DNA of 64,000 nucleotides from Saprospiraceae bacterium (GCA_016710265.1 JADJJL010000006.1:434001-498000), one strand, 5' to 3'; positions 32,348-41,516 are shown, counted from the first letter of the stretch. A program made the numbers and translations. The notes: a model not told the origin generated them from the letters alone.

Positions 32348-32384
32348 TTATTTAAAAGCTAATTTAGATTTCTTCCTAAACTTT

Positions 32385-32861
32385 TCAATTACACGGAAAA
32401 GTATACACAAATAAGCCATCTACCTGGCAGCTCTGATTTCCGCAGTATGGAATCCCTAAAATAGAAATTTCCATTTTTTTGATTTTGGTGTCTTTGGGAA
32501 CTATGTTACCAAAAACTATGTCCGGAATAAATGCATAGCGATAAATACCAGATTTTTCTTCGGTCATAAAAAACTCAATGGCATCTTTTATGGATAATAA
32601 ATTGGTGGAGCGGTAAGTCAATCCATCACCAGCTTCTGCTCTGATAAAAACTGCAAAATCTGTCTTATCTTTTAAGCTTGATTTCTTTTCCAATAAATGA
32701 TTGTAGTACAAAATAAATGGTTCGTCGGATAAATAGGAATTGGATTCTAAACTTATGGAAGGATAAGCCACCACCTTGCGATCACCCAAAGGAAGACTGT
32801 CAATCACAGGGATTTGAAAAAAGCTCAAATACAAGCTAAAAATAGTGTTTAGACAAAGCAT
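32385..32861 (-). CDS. Hypothetical exported protein
   Basis: 158 aa, no family recognised. An N-terminal hydrophobic stretch (CLNTIFSLYLSFF) suggests a signal peptide, followed by a beta-rich body and a C-terminus with two Cys (PYCGNQSCQVDG) likely to form a disulfide in the periplasm. It starts one base after the stop of the lipoprotein gene, so the two are an operon outside the island's right repeat. Confidence 0.6.
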   Translation of the reverse strand: MLCLNTIFSLYLSFFQIPVIDSLPLGDRKVVAYPSISLESNSYLSDEPFILYYNHLLEKKSSLKDKTDFAVFIRAEAGDGLTYRSTNLLSIKDAIEFFMTEEKSGIYRYAFIPDIVFGNIVPKDTKIKKMEISILGIPYCGNQSCQVDGLFVYTFPCN

Positions 32862-32862
32862 T

Positions 32863-33357
32863 TTATTTTACTTTCTGGTAATAATAAATGAATCTATTTC
32901 CATTGGAAGGTTTAGTCATACTACAAGCACTTTGAGTTCTTGTATTTTCGTAAACCAAGACAGGCGTATTTGTATTCTCATCCAGGACTTGATAAGGAAG
33001 TTCAGTGAATGTTCCGGATTGATCCGTCAATCTGATGATATTGCTTTGATTCGATTTGATGAATTCAAATTTCCCGGTAATTGGAATATAGTGCAAAGAG
33101 CTTCCCGGAGCGAGTATAAAATCCTTTTTATCAAAACTTAAAACGGAAGGGTTATTTCCAACCATTAAGTACGAAACATCTTCTTTGTATAAAGGCCCTA
33201 AAGCAAAATGATACATTTCAACTTTGGATAGATTCCAATCACCTTTAATGTCTGGGAAACAATCTAAACGGAGACAATCTTGGTCTACCGGAGTATGAAC
33301 ACATGCAAAAATCGAAATTAGTGGCAATAATAAGATTGGCTTAACAGAAGCAATCAT
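32863..33357 (-). CDS. Hypothetical lipoprotein, lipocalin-like
   Basis: 164 aa from ATG 33357 (a longer start at 33408 is possible). Signal peptide with lipobox LLPLISIFAC, so lipid-anchored. The phrase IKGDWNLSKVEMYHF near the start and YLMVGNNPSVLSF further on resemble the lipocalin-like proteins common in Bacteroidota; paired Cys (CLRLDC) follow the anchor. No enzymatic motif. Confidence 0.6.
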   Translation of the reverse strand: MIASVKPILLLPLISIFACVHTPVDQDCLRLDCFPDIKGDWNLSKVEMYHFALGPLYKEDVSYLMVGNNPSVLSFDKKDFILAPGSSLHYIPITGKFEFIKSNQSNIIRLTDQSGTFTELPYQVLDENTNTPVLVYENTRTQSACSMTKPSNGNRFIYYYQKVK

Positions 33358-33438
33358 CAAACTTAAATATTTGAATATAAATGTTTTATGAATTGAATTT
33401 AAGTTCATAATAAACAGCTATAAATCCTATCAGATCTT

Positions 33439-33446
33439 CAAAGATA
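33439..33446 (-). promoter_or_regulatory. Candidate -7 promoter box (TATCTTTG)
   Basis: Exact TAnnTTTG on the minus strand, 82 bases upstream of the lipoprotein ATG. Confidence 0.4.
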
Positions 33447-33511
33447 CGCATTTAAATTAGAACTGTTAATTATCCTAAAAAGTTCTTAATAAAAAGCCAG
33501 GACATCGATGA

Positions 33512-34360
33512 CTAAAGTTGAAAGTCAAATCCGGAAATTTGGATTCTTCCGGTCTCGGTTTTTTGAATTTTGCAAAAGGGCTGGGTAGGGTCGTGCTCGA
33601 AAATGATCACGGAATCATGCTCTAAGGCGTATAACAAGATTTGGTTTTTTTCCAAAAGGGTTTCCAGTGGTCTTATATCATATGCCATAATATAGGGCAT
33701 TCCAATGTGATGACTGGATGGAATAAGATCAGAGGGGTATATCAAATTTTGTCCATTCAGATCAAAGTCAATCACCATCAAGGCTTCTGTATGGCCGTTG
33801 CAATATTGGATTTTAATTTCTTCGGGCCAATCAGGATGCTGTCCGTTTAAATCAAACCATTTTAGCAATCCTTCTTCAACTAGGGGTATAAAATTCTCTT
33901 TTAAGAAAGAAGCCCGTTCTCTTTCATTGGGTTGGGAAGCCCAGTTCCAATGTTTTTGATTGGACCAGTAAGTAGCGTTAGGAAAGGTCGGGATTAATTT
34001 TCCATTTAAATCTTTAGAAACTGCACCTCCACAATGATCAAAGTGAAGATGGGTGAGAAATACATCTGTGATATCTTCTGCCTTTAAGCCTTCCTTTTGA
34101 ATGGAATTGATGAGATGGGCGTCTCCATGCGGATAAAAATGTGATCTAAATTTTTCATCTTGTTTGTCACCCATTCCAGTGTCAATGAGAATATTTCTGT
34201 TTTCTGTCCTTATCAATAGGCATCTGAGAGCCCAGGTGCACATATTGTTATCATCCGGAGGATTCATTTTTTTCCAAATACTTTGAGGTACAACACCAAA
34301 CATGGCTCCTCCATCCAATTTGAACAGTCCGGATTCAATTAAATGAACAGATTTGATCAT
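33512..34360 (-). CDS. MBL-fold metallohydrolase
   Basis: 282 aa. Metal motif HLHFDH at residues 104-109, then downstream His (YCNGHTEALMVIDF) and Asp (IYPSDLIPSSHH), as in the AiiA/glyoxalase II-like branch of metallo-beta-lactamases. The size and the preceding LLIRTENRNILIDTGMG strand are like lactonase-type members, but the substrate cannot be told. The start overlaps the ribH stop (ATGA), so it is the third gene of a TPR-ribH-MBL operon. Confidence 0.87.
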   Translation of the reverse strand: MIKSVHLIESGLFKLDGGAMFGVVPQSIWKKMNPPDDNNMCTWALRCLLIRTENRNILIDTGMGDKQDEKFRSHFYPHGDAHLINSIQKEGLKAEDITDVFLTHLHFDHCGGAVSKDLNGKLIPTFPNATYWSNQKHWNWASQPNERERASFLKENFIPLVEEGLLKWFDLNGQHPDWPEEIKIQYCNGHTEALMVIDFDLNGQNLIYPSDLIPSSHHIGMPYIMAYDIRPLETLLEKNQILLYALEHDSVIIFEHDPTQPFCKIQKTETGRIQISGFDFQL

Positions 34361-34851
34361 GAATTTTCAGATTTAATCTTGTGTTTGGTTTCCAACATTT
34401 GCATCATGGCATGGGCACAATCAGAACCTTTGTTGCCAAGTTTTCCGCCAGACCTTGCCTTTGCTTGTTTAATGTTGAGCGTGGTTAGAACACCATTGAT
34501 GACGGGTTTGCCAAATTTTAGGTTTAAATCCATGATGGCATGATTTATAGCGTGGGCTATAAATTCATCGTGCTGGGTTTCTCCTTTTATGATACAACCC
34601 AAACAAACGACTCCATCTATTTTTGGGGATTCCAATAACCATTGAGATGTGAGTGGAATTTCGAACGAACCAGGTACTTGAAAAAAGCTCAGATTATTTA
34701 TATCAATTCCATTTGAAACCAAAGTTTCTATACAAGAATTTAGGAGATTATCTACAATCAAATGATGCCATGAACTATAGACAATGGCTATATTAAAGTC
34801 TCCGGCGGCTTTGTTTATTTTTGATTTTCTGGATGGCATTTTGCCAGCCAT
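34357..34851 (-). CDS. ribH: 6,7-dimethyl-8-ribityllumazine synthase
   Basis: 164 aa riboflavin synthesis enzyme joining 5-amino-6-ribitylaminouracil with dihydroxybutanone phosphate. Family blocks: IVYSSWHHLIVDNLL (substrate Trp), VPGSFEIPLTSQWL, LGCIIKGETQHDEFI with the catalytic His, and the C-terminal NKGSDCAHAMM. The N-terminal about 15 residues are a basic extension. ribA is also in this window at 44 kb, so the pathway is dispersed. Confidence 0.95.
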   Translation of the reverse strand: MAGKMPSRKSKINKAAGDFNIAIVYSSWHHLIVDNLLNSCIETLVSNGIDINNLSFFQVPGSFEIPLTSQWLLESPKIDGVVCLGCIIKGETQHDEFIAHAINHAIMDLNLKFGKPVINGVLTTLNIKQAKARSGGKLGNKGSDCAHAMMQMLETKHKIKSENS

Positions 34852-34854
34852 ATC

Positions 34855-35580
34855 CTAGTGTAGTTCTGGTTTGAGATTGAGGATATATCTCTCAATATTC
34901 ACCCCATCTGGAGCGCCAAGATAATTTTCCTTAATTTCGTTGTATGCTTTTAATGCACCTTCTGTATCTCCCAATGATTCTTTGAGAATACCGAGTTTTT
35001 TAAGAATCCAAGGTGTAAGAAAATCATTTTTACGAACACTAATGGCTTTTTCGTAATGCTTGATGGCAGCTTCATAATCCAATAGATTGGCAGTAATATC
35101 TCCTAAGGCATTGTATTTAAGAATAGGCATTACTTCACCTTTTCCATCAAAATCTTCTATATAAGATTTGGCAGCGTCATAATTTCCAAGTTTCAGTTCA
35201 CAAATACCTGCATAGTATTTGGCCAAATTGCCTGCAGGTGTATGACCGAAATTTTCAGCTATTTCCTTAAAGCCAGAAAAACCACCACCTGGATTGTTTA
35301 AAGCCATTTCGAATGAATCTTTTTCAAAAAGCATCTCAGCCTGATACATTTGTTCAAGTGCAGCTTTATGATCTGCATCGACATAGAGGTATTTATAGCC
35401 TAAATACCCTCCAACCAAAACGATCAGTGCAATAAAACCAATGGTTAGAAAAGATCTATTTTTTACGAAAAAGGATTCAGCTTGGTTTTTTACGGCACTG
35501 ATATCCAATATGGTATCGTCAGATGAAGATTTTGAAGTGGCTGATTTTGATCCAGCAGAAGTCCTATATCCTTTTGTCAT
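34855..35580 (-). CDS. Membrane-anchored tetratricopeptide-repeat protein (YfgM-like)
   Basis: 241 aa. A cytoplasmic N-terminus with Ser/Lys-rich start, one transmembrane helix at about 42-62 (FLTIGFIALIVLVGGYLGY), then TPR-like helix pairs in the periplasm (GNLAKYYAGICELKLGNYDA, ALGDITANLLDYEAAIKHYE, LKKLGILKESLGDTEGALKAY). Resembles YfgM-type proteins that work with periplasmic chaperones. First gene of the ribH operon, with a TAATTTTG box upstream. Confidence 0.82.
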   Translation of the reverse strand: MTKGYRTSAGSKSATSKSSSDDTILDISAVKNQAESFFVKNRSFLTIGFIALIVLVGGYLGYKYLYVDADHKAALEQMYQAEMLFEKDSFEMALNNPGGGFSGFKEIAENFGHTPAGNLAKYYAGICELKLGNYDAAKSYIEDFDGKGEVMPILKYNALGDITANLLDYEAAIKHYEKAISVRKNDFLTPWILKKLGILKESLGDTEGALKAYNEIKENYLGAPDGVNIERYILNLKPELH

Positions 35581-35602
35581 GTATGTTTAATTAAAATCCG
35601 CG

Positions 35603-35610
35603 CAAAATTA
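35603..35610 (-). promoter_or_regulatory. Candidate -7 promoter box (TAATTTTG)
   Basis: Exact TAnnTTTG on the minus strand, 22 bases upstream of the TPR-ribH-MBL operon. Confidence 0.5.
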
Positions 35611-35665
35611 GCTAAATTCATTAAAACTAAAAAGAAAATATTGTATTGAAATATCTAGTTCAGAA

Positions 35666-36709
35666 TCAGTCCTTTATAAAAGGATAATCCGTTTGAACAT
35701 AATTGTCTTCGTATAAATCTTTGCCTTCCGGGAAAGGTGAATTCTCTGCAAATTCAACAGCAGCATCGATTTCATTTTTTATTCTTTCTTTGATTTCTTC
35801 AATTTCAGCAGCAGAAGCGATCTTTTGCTTTAAAATCTTTTCTTCAATCAAAACAACAGGGTCCAGTGTCTTGTAATGTTCCACTTCTTCTTTTTTTCGA
35901 TAAGAGCCCGGATCTGAAACTGAATGACCTCTATATCTGTAGGTCTTAATTTCGAGGAAATAAGGCCCTTTGCCAGCACGACAATGAGCTGCGGCTTTTA
36001 CCAGAGCTTCATGAACCGCAACCGGGTCCATACCATTCACCTGTTCAGAAGGCATTTCAAAGCTAGAGCCAATTTTATATAAATCGGTGACATTACTGGT
36101 TCTTTCAACGGAAGTTCCCATCGCATATCCATTGTTTTCAACAATATAGATAACCGGTAATTTCCAAGTCATGGCCATGTTAAAGGATTCATACAGAGCT
36201 CCTTGTCTAGCAGCTCCATCTCCAAACATGGTGACACAGAGTTGATTCGTTTCTTTGTATTTTTCAGCAAATGCAATCCCGGTACCTATGGGAATTTGAG
36301 CTCCTACTATTCCATTTCCACCAAAAAAACGGTGTTCCTTAGAAAAGAAATGCATAGAGCCACCTTTTCCTTTAACGCAACCGGTTGCTTTACCATAAAG
36401 CTCAGCCATACAAGATTCACTGGAAAGTCCACGGCACAGAGCTATGCCATGTTGTCTGTAACCAGTCACCACAGCGTCTTCTTTTTGAATTCCTGTTACC
36501 AAACCTGCTGCAATGGCTTCCTGGCCAATGTAGACGTGACAAAAACCCCGAATCTTCTGTTGGGAATACATCATTAAGGTCTTTTCCTCAAATTTCCGGA
36601 TCCGGTACATGGTTTCAAACCAACTTAACCAAGTTTTTTGATCATAGGAATTCTGTGATTTTCCATTGGTACTATTTGGAGATTTTGATTTGGAAACGGC
36701 TTGTGCCAT
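35666..36709 (-). CDS. pdhA: Pyruvate dehydrogenase E1 component, alpha subunit
   Basis: 347 aa from ATG 36709 (MAQAVSKSKS); upstream codons to 36775 run into the recF promoter. ThDP-dependent E1 alpha: GFCHVYIGQEAIAAGL near 56-71, ThDP/Mg motif GDGAARQGALYESFNMA then NNGYAMGT near 187-220, and the phosphorylation-loop-like YRYRGHSVSDPG. Works with E1 beta and lipoylated E2, which are not adjacent here. Divergent from recF with about 50 bp between the starts. Confidence 0.93.
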   Translation of the reverse strand: MAQAVSKSKSPNSTNGKSQNSYDQKTWLSWFETMYRIRKFEEKTLMMYSQQKIRGFCHVYIGQEAIAAGLVTGIQKEDAVVTGYRQHGIALCRGLSSESCMAELYGKATGCVKGKGGSMHFFSKEHRFFGGNGIVGAQIPIGTGIAFAEKYKETNQLCVTMFGDGAARQGALYESFNMAMTWKLPVIYIVENNGYAMGTSVERTSNVTDLYKIGSSFEMPSEQVNGMDPVAVHEALVKAAAHCRAGKGPYFLEIKTYRYRGHSVSDPGSYRKKEEVEHYKTLDPVVLIEEKILKQKIASAAEIEEIKERIKNEIDAAVEFAENSPFPEGKDLYEDNYVQTDYPFIKD

Positions 36710-36760
36710 ATTTGTTTTTGCCGTAAAAATAGAACATTCCATATAACTTCGCACCAAATT

Positions 36761-37867
36761 ATGATACTTGGGCAACTAGAATTATTGAATTACAAAAACT
36801 TAGAGTCTATTTCTTTACAGGCGAGCCCAAGGGTAAATTTTATTATTGGGGCAAATGGGATAGGCAAAACCAATTTATTGGATTGCATCTATTACACAGG
36901 AATGACGCGTAGTTATTTTAGTTCCTCAGATAAATTGATTTGTAGAAAAAACCAAAACTTTTTTAGGATTGAAGGCCAGTATTTCGAACAATCATTGGAA
37001 CATCAATTGGTTGTTAAAGTCGCACCAGGTAGTATCAAGGAATTTGAATGGGATGGTTATCAATTGGAGCGGGCAACGGAACACATCGGTAGAATCCCAG
37101 TGGTGTTTGTGTCTCCGGATGATATTTTTTCATTTATTCAAGAGTCTTCTTCCAGAAGATCATTTTTGGATCAAAGTTTGGTTCAAGTGGATGCTGATTA
37201 TCTTCGTGAATTGACATCATATAATCGACTCTTAAAGCAGAGATCAGCCATTTTAAAACTTGGCTACCAACAAGGTTTAGATACGCTTCTGGACAGCTAT
37301 GACCTTCAGATGATTGAACCTGCAAATGCCATTTATCAAAAAAGGAAGGCTATGGTAGAGGCATTAAATCCTCTTTTGAACCAACTATCCCTTTTGTTTA
37401 GCGGTGAAGAACAATCTTCGGTTTTAAAGTATCAATCTGATGCAGAGGAAAATCTTTTCGAACTTTGGAAAACTGATCGAATGAGGGATAAAATGTCTGG
37501 CAGAGTCAATTCCGGGATACACCGGGATAAATTAATACCTGAATTTAACCATGGATCACTAAAGGAATTTGGATCACAAGGACAAATTAAAACATTTATA
37601 CTGGCGCTGCGAATCGCACAATATGAATATCTCAATAAAATGTCTGGTATGAAACCCATCTTATTGTTGGATGAATTGTTTGCACAATTGGATGGCCAAA
37701 GAGTAGAGGCTTTAATTAAGTATTTGGCCTCTGAACACACCGGACAATGTTTTATTACAGACAATTATTTAAACCGTGCAGTGGAACTAAAAGATCAGAT
37801 TGGTTTAGAATCTTGTATTTTTGAACTCCGGCATAATGAACTCCATATTTATGAAAAGAACCAATGA
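36761..37867 (+). CDS. recF: DNA replication and repair protein RecF
   Basis: 368 aa from ATG 36761 (earlier codons overlap pdhA). SMC-like ATPase: Walker A GANGIGKTNLLD near 33-44, signature SQGQIKTFILALR near 273-285 and Walker B ILLLDELFAQLD near 305-316. It loads RecA at gaps via RecOR. The DUF721 gene downstream overlaps its last codons, a pairing conserved in many bacteria near dnaA/dnaN, which are not seen here. Confidence 0.95.
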   Translation: MILGQLELLNYKNLESISLQASPRVNFIIGANGIGKTNLLDCIYYTGMTRSYFSSSDKLICRKNQNFFRIEGQYFEQSLEHQLVVKVAPGSIKEFEWDGYQLERATEHIGRIPVVFVSPDDIFSFIQESSSRRSFLDQSLVQVDADYLRELTSYNRLLKQRSAILKLGYQQGLDTLLDSYDLQMIEPANAIYQKRKAMVEALNPLLNQLSLLFSGEEQSSVLKYQSDAEENLFELWKTDRMRDKMSGRVNSGIHRDKLIPEFNHGSLKEFGSQGQIKTFILALRIAQYEYLNKMSGMKPILLLDELFAQLDGQRVEALIKYLASEHTGQCFITDNYLNRAVELKDQIGLESCIFELRHNELHIYEKNQ

Positions 37868-38141
37868 TCAAAAATTATCTGAAGTGATCAGAGAATTTGC
37901 GGAGCAAAAACAATACAAACATAAGCTACTTGTAAAAAAAATAGAAACAGTATGGCTTGAGTTATTTGGAGAAATCACAAAGGGATATTTGGATAGAATA
38001 AAAGTACAAAATAACATTTTAACTGTTTATTTAAGTTCACCCACTTTGCGGGTCGAATTGGATATGAACAAGAAATTAATCCTACAAAATTTAAACAAAA
38101 AATTGGGCAACGATCAGTTGGATGATCTTATTTTTCGTTGA
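37851..38141 (+). CDS. DUF721 (DciA-like) protein
   Basis: 96 aa from ATG 37851, overlapping the end of recF by 17 bp. Pattern KIETVWLELFGEITKGYLDR, then LTVYLSSPTLRVELDMNK and a C-terminal helix is the DUF721 fold, a KH-like domain. In many bacteria relatives load replicative helicase (DciA), which fits the recF linkage. It is convergent with mqnB and overlaps it by 28 bp. Confidence 0.85.
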   Translation: MKRTNDQKLSEVIREFAEQKQYKHKLLVKKIETVWLELFGEITKGYLDRIKVQNNILTVYLSSPTLRVELDMNKKLILQNLNKKLGNDQLDDLIFR

Positions 38142-38812
38142 CCTGAAGTCAATTCCTGAAGCAAGGAAATAATGTATTGATTTAAACTTTGGATAGACTC
38201 CTGGATTTTCCAAAGACTTTTATCTCTCGGCTGTACATGGTTGGATATAGATCGGATGGAAACAAATTTTACATCTTTCATTCTACAAGCATAAAACACA
38301 GCGGCACCTTCCATAGATTCTATAGCATTTGGATATTTTTCAGAAAGTGATTTTATTTCAAGTTCAGATCCACTCACACAATTTGTAGTGATACCAGACA
38401 TTTTAGGAATTTTCAAATTGAGATCAAAATGATTGATAAGCCATTTATTTTGAAAAGGAAATTGATTCACATCACTCAAACCTAAGTCATGGATATCAAT
38501 GAAGCTGCCATCGCGATCTCTGGCTCCCAAGTCAGACCATTTTTCCTTTTCAATTTCCACAATGGTTCCCAATTCTAAATTTAAATTAAATGCACCACTT
38601 AATCCGGCATGGATGACCAAATCCACCTCATTTAAATTGTATTGACCCAGAGAAAAGGCCATGGCCGGACTTCCTACGCCGGAAATGAGCACACTTATTT
38701 TATGATGAGATAATATATAATGGGAAAGTGTTTTAGATTCTGAAACTTTATCTAAGAATTGCAAACAGGGATTTAATTCCGGAAGAGTCGCTGCTACTAA
38801 AAGTATATGCAT
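38114..38812 (-). CDS. mqnB: Futalosine hydrolase
   Basis: 232 aa from ATG 38812, a nucleoside phosphorylase-fold hydrolase. MHILLVAATLPELNP, HAGLSGAFN, and the catalytic region SMEGAAVFYACRMKDVKFVS followed by RSISN are as in futalosine hydrolase; the related MTA/SAH nucleosidases share the fold but differ in these blocks. It implies menaquinone synthesis by the futalosine route. Adjacent to the deoxynucleoside kinase gene (1 bp gap). Confidence 0.82.
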   Translation of the reverse strand: MHILLVAATLPELNPCLQFLDKVSESKTLSHYILSHHKISVLISGVGSPAMAFSLGQYNLNEVDLVIHAGLSGAFNLNLELGTIVEIEKEKWSDLGARDRDGSFIDIHDLGLSDVNQFPFQNKWLINHFDLNLKIPKMSGITTNCVSGSELEIKSLSEKYPNAIESMEGAAVFYACRMKDVKFVSIRSISNHVQPRDKSLWKIQESIQSLNQYIISLLQELTSGQRKIRSSN

Positions 38813-38813
38813 C

Positions 38814-39461
38814 TTAGGTATTAAAGAGTCCTGTGGTTTGGGCATTTACTTTTTCGATGATTAAGCCCATGTCTTCTGGTCTGTTGATAAAATCCAATTG
38901 ATCTGCATCCACTATCACCATGGGTGATTCTTTGTAGGTTTTAATCCATTGCTCATAGCGGTTGTTTAACTTTTTTAAGTAATCCAAACTCATATTGCCT
39001 TCATAATCTCTTCCCCTGGCCTGAATTCTGGATACAAGGGTAGGGATGGATGCTTTGATATAAATCAACAAATCAGGTGGTTTGATGGTGCTCATCATTA
39101 TTTTAAACAAGTTAAAGTAATTTTCAAAATCCCTTTTATGCATGAGTCCCATCTCGTGTAGATTGGGTGCAAAGATGTGCGCATCTTCATAGATGGTTCG
39201 ATCTTGGATCGTGGTTTTTTGCCCTGATTGTATTTCTAAAATCTGTTCAAATCTGGAGTTTAAAAAATAGACTTGTAAATTGAAAGACCATCTTTGCATG
39301 TCATAATAGAAATCATTGAGATAGGGATTGGATTCTGTGTCTTCATAATGGATTTCCCAATTAAAATGTTTGGCCAATTGGGTGCATAGACTTGTTTTAC
39401 CGGCACCGATGTTTCCAGCAATACCAATGTGCTTTAGCTTTTTGGTGGGGCTTAAGTCCAT
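38814..39461 (-). CDS. Deoxynucleoside kinase
   Basis: 215 aa. P-loop GNIGAGKTSL at 16-25, the DRx motif (TTIQDRTIYEDAHIF), the Rx RAR-like lid IQARGRDYEGNM, and YEQWI further on mark the dNK/dGK family that phosphorylates salvage deoxynucleosides. Substrate specificity is not clear. It ends one base before mqnB and is divergent from the ABC ATPase gene. Confidence 0.9.
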   Translation of the reverse strand: MDLSPTKKLKHIGIAGNIGAGKTSLCTQLAKHFNWEIHYEDTESNPYLNDFYYDMQRWSFNLQVYFLNSRFEQILEIQSGQKTTIQDRTIYEDAHIFAPNLHEMGLMHKRDFENYFNLFKIMMSTIKPPDLLIYIKASIPTLVSRIQARGRDYEGNMSLDYLKKLNNRYEQWIKTYKESPMVIVDADQLDFINRPEDMGLIIEKVNAQTTGLFNT

Positions 39462-39560
39462 GATGTTTAATTTAGAGAAATAACAAAATCAGCCCAAATA
39501 TCTAAAATAAATCGCTGTTTGTGCCAGATGGTTTAATTTTAAGCCGTAATAAATAGATAA

Positions 39561-40262
39561 ATGAATCCCGAAATCCTTATTGAGCTGACCCAAATTGGTA
39601 AATACTATCAAATGGGCTCAGAAAAGCTAGAAGCGCTAAAAGAAGTGGATTTGAAAGTAGGATTTAATGAATATCTGGCTTTAATGGGGCCTTCCGGAAG
39701 TGGCAAATCTACTTTAATGAACATTATAGGCTGTTTAGACAGTCCTAGTTATGGGCAATACCTACTGCGAGGCATTGATGTCAGTAGCATGGATGATTCA
39801 GAACTCGCGCAAATTCGAAACAAGGAGATTGGATTTATTTTTCAAACCTTTAACCTAATGCCCAGGATCAGTGCTTTGGAGAATGTGGCTTTACCCTTGG
39901 TTTATGCTGGTATCAGCAAAAAGGAACGCCAACTCAGGGCCGAGGAAGTCATGGAAAGCGTCGGCCTAAAAGATAGAATGCACCATAAACCCAATCAATT
40001 GTCAGGTGGACAAAGACAAAGAGTGGCCATCGGGAGAGCTTTGGTGAATAAACCTTCCATCATTTTGGCCGATGAACCCACCGGAAACTTGGATTCTAAA
40101 ACATCAGAAGAAATTATGAAAATTTTAGACCAGATCCATCAATTGGGTAATACTGTTATATTGGTCACACACGAAGCAGACATTGCCACATTTGCAAAGA
40201 GATTGGTTAAGCTAAAAGATGGAAAAATTGAATCGGATCAAATCATGAAATCTTCCAATTAA
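39561..40262 (+). CDS. ABC transporter ATP-binding protein (MacB/LolD type)
   Basis: 233 aa. Walker A GPSGSGKST, Q-loop FIFQTFNLMPR, signature LSGGQRQRVAIGRAL, Walker B IILADEPTGNLD and switch His VTHEAD are all present. The length and GxxLD-type insertion fit MacB/LolD/FtsE-like transporters. The membrane partner is not adjacent. It is followed after 10 bp by the cobalamin adenosyltransferase gene. Confidence 0.92.
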   Translation: MNPEILIELTQIGKYYQMGSEKLEALKEVDLKVGFNEYLALMGPSGSGKSTLMNIIGCLDSPSYGQYLLRGIDVSSMDDSELAQIRNKEIGFIFQTFNLMPRISALENVALPLVYAGISKKERQLRAEEVMESVGLKDRMHHKPNQLSGGQRQRVAIGRALVNKPSIILADEPTGNLDSKTSEEIMKILDQIHQLGNTVILVTHEADIATFAKRLVKLKDGKIESDQIMKSSN

Positions 40263-40272
40263 TTTCAAATTC

Positions 40273-40821
40273 ATGAAAATTTATACCAAAACCGGAGATA
40301 AAGGCCAAACCGCATTGTTCGGAGGAAAACGAGTTTACAAAGACGACATTCGAGTAGAAGCCTATGGCTGTTTGGATGAATTAAATAGTCATGTAGGGAT
40401 GCTTCGTGCATTGATGGCTTCAGGATTCCCGGATGAAATTCTTGCAATGGTTCAAAATGATTTATTTATCATGGGCTCTCACATCGCCACAGATCCAGAA
40501 AAAAAGAACTTAAAACTTCCACCCATACGAGAAGATTCTATTCAGCAATTGGAACAAGGAATTGATCAAATGGAATTGACGCTCGAACCTTTAAAAAATT
40601 TTATTCTTCCCGGCGGTTCAACGGCTATCGCTCAAGCCCATATTTGCAGAACGGTGTGTCGAATGACAGAAAGGCGTGTGGTTAGTTTATCTAAAGAAGA
40701 GAATGTGGAGCCTACGATTATTATTTATTTAAACCGGCTATCAGATTTTTTCTTTGTCGTTTCCAGGTATATCGCACACCAGACTGGAGTCAAGGACATT
40801 CTTTGGATTCCTGAGCAGTAA
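40273..40821 (+). CDS. Corrinoid (cob(I)yrinic acid a,c-diamide) adenosyltransferase, PduO type
   Basis: 182 aa. N-terminal KIYTKTGDKGQTALFGGKRV (ATP-binding), then VEAYGCLDELNSHVG, and the C-terminal RTVCRMTERRVVSL and YLNRLSDFFFVVSRY blocks define the PduO family, which adenosylates cob(I)alamin. It makes adenosylcobalamin for mutases and ribonucleotide reductases. The next genes on the other strand (DUF5522, DUF6580) may be linked to cobalamin; see findings. Overlaps the DUF5522 gene end by 32 bp. Confidence 0.93.
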   Translation: MKIYTKTGDKGQTALFGGKRVYKDDIRVEAYGCLDELNSHVGMLRALMASGFPDEILAMVQNDLFIMGSHIATDPEKKNLKLPPIREDSIQQLEQGIDQMELTLEPLKNFILPGGSTAIAQAHICRTVCRMTERRVVSLSKEENVEPTIIIYLNRLSDFFFVVSRYIAHQTGVKDILWIPEQ

Positions 40822-40987
40822 GATTGGAATCTTTAAATCCATAAGGACAATGACGACAGGCATTTTGGCAACAATATCCTCTTTTTAATAAAAAGTGAGC
40901 GCTGAGGACCATGACTCCATTCTCGAAATAAAAATCCAGGTCTTCTACAAAAGATGGGTCAGCAATATTATCTTCTTCCGTAAGCAT
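40790..40987 (-). CDS. DUF5522 small cysteine-rich protein
   Basis: 65 aa from ATG 40987. Conserved core HFLLKRGYCCQNACRHCPYG holds a CCx3Cx2C cluster, likely metal- or cluster-binding. The upstream part of the open frame overlaps the membrane gene and is not used. The 3' end overlaps the adenosyltransferase gene on the other strand. Function unknown. Confidence 0.78.
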   Translation of the reverse strand: MLTEEDNIADPSFVEDLDFYFENGVMVLSAHFLLKRGYCCQNACRHCPYGFKDSNLTAQESKECP

Positions 40988-41516
40988 AGGAAAGGTCTTC
41001 CACCTTATTATAACTCCAGTAAACGGTAAATAATACCAAACTATAAAAGAAAGTTCCTGCCATTTCATTGGCTAAAAAAGGAAGGGCTAAAGTGAAGCAT
41101 TGCACCAATCCAGAAACATCTTTGCTGTACATAGTTGAACTACCCCAAACTCCAATATTGGAAAATAGGAAAAAGAACAATGAACTCAAAATTCCTAAAC
41201 CTTGAATTTTTAAAGGAGATTGCGAGTTTTCAGTCATCATCCTGTTTAGATAGTAGATGATTGCCAATGGAAAATAGATCCAATAAAATTGTTCAGTAGA
41301 GACACCAATCGTGCCATATTTGAAATAATTGATTCCCAAATCAGCCATCATATAACTTAATAAGATCAACACCAATCCAAGGCTGTGTCTAATGACCACC
41401 GCTCCTAGTAACAAACCTGCAATGGCAGCCGTGAAATTTGGAGCATGAGGGACAATCCGAGATATGATCAGGCAGACCATAATTCCAAATACTATTTTAA
41501 AATCTTTTGAACTCAT
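40968..41516 (-). CDS. DUF6580 putative transport membrane protein
   Basis: 182 aa with about five transmembrane helices (ISRIVPHAPNFTAAIAGLLL, SLGLVLILLSYMMADLG, IYFPLAIIYYL, LGILSSLFFFLFSNIGVW and a C-terminal one). DUF6580 proteins look like the substrate-binding (S) component of ECF transporters, of which some carry vitamins. Neighbouring cobalamin adenosyltransferase suggests a corrinoid, but no ECF ATPase is adjacent. Overlaps DUF5522 by 20 bp. Confidence 0.78.
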   Translation of the reverse strand: MSSKDFKIVFGIMVCLIISRIVPHAPNFTAAIAGLLLGAVVIRHSLGLVLILLSYMMADLGINYFKYGTIGVSTEQFYWIYFPLAIIYYLNRMMTENSQSPLKIQGLGILSSLFFFLFSNIGVWGSSTMYSKDVSGLVQCFTLALPFLANEMAGTFFYSLVLFTVYWSYNKVEDLSYAYGRR

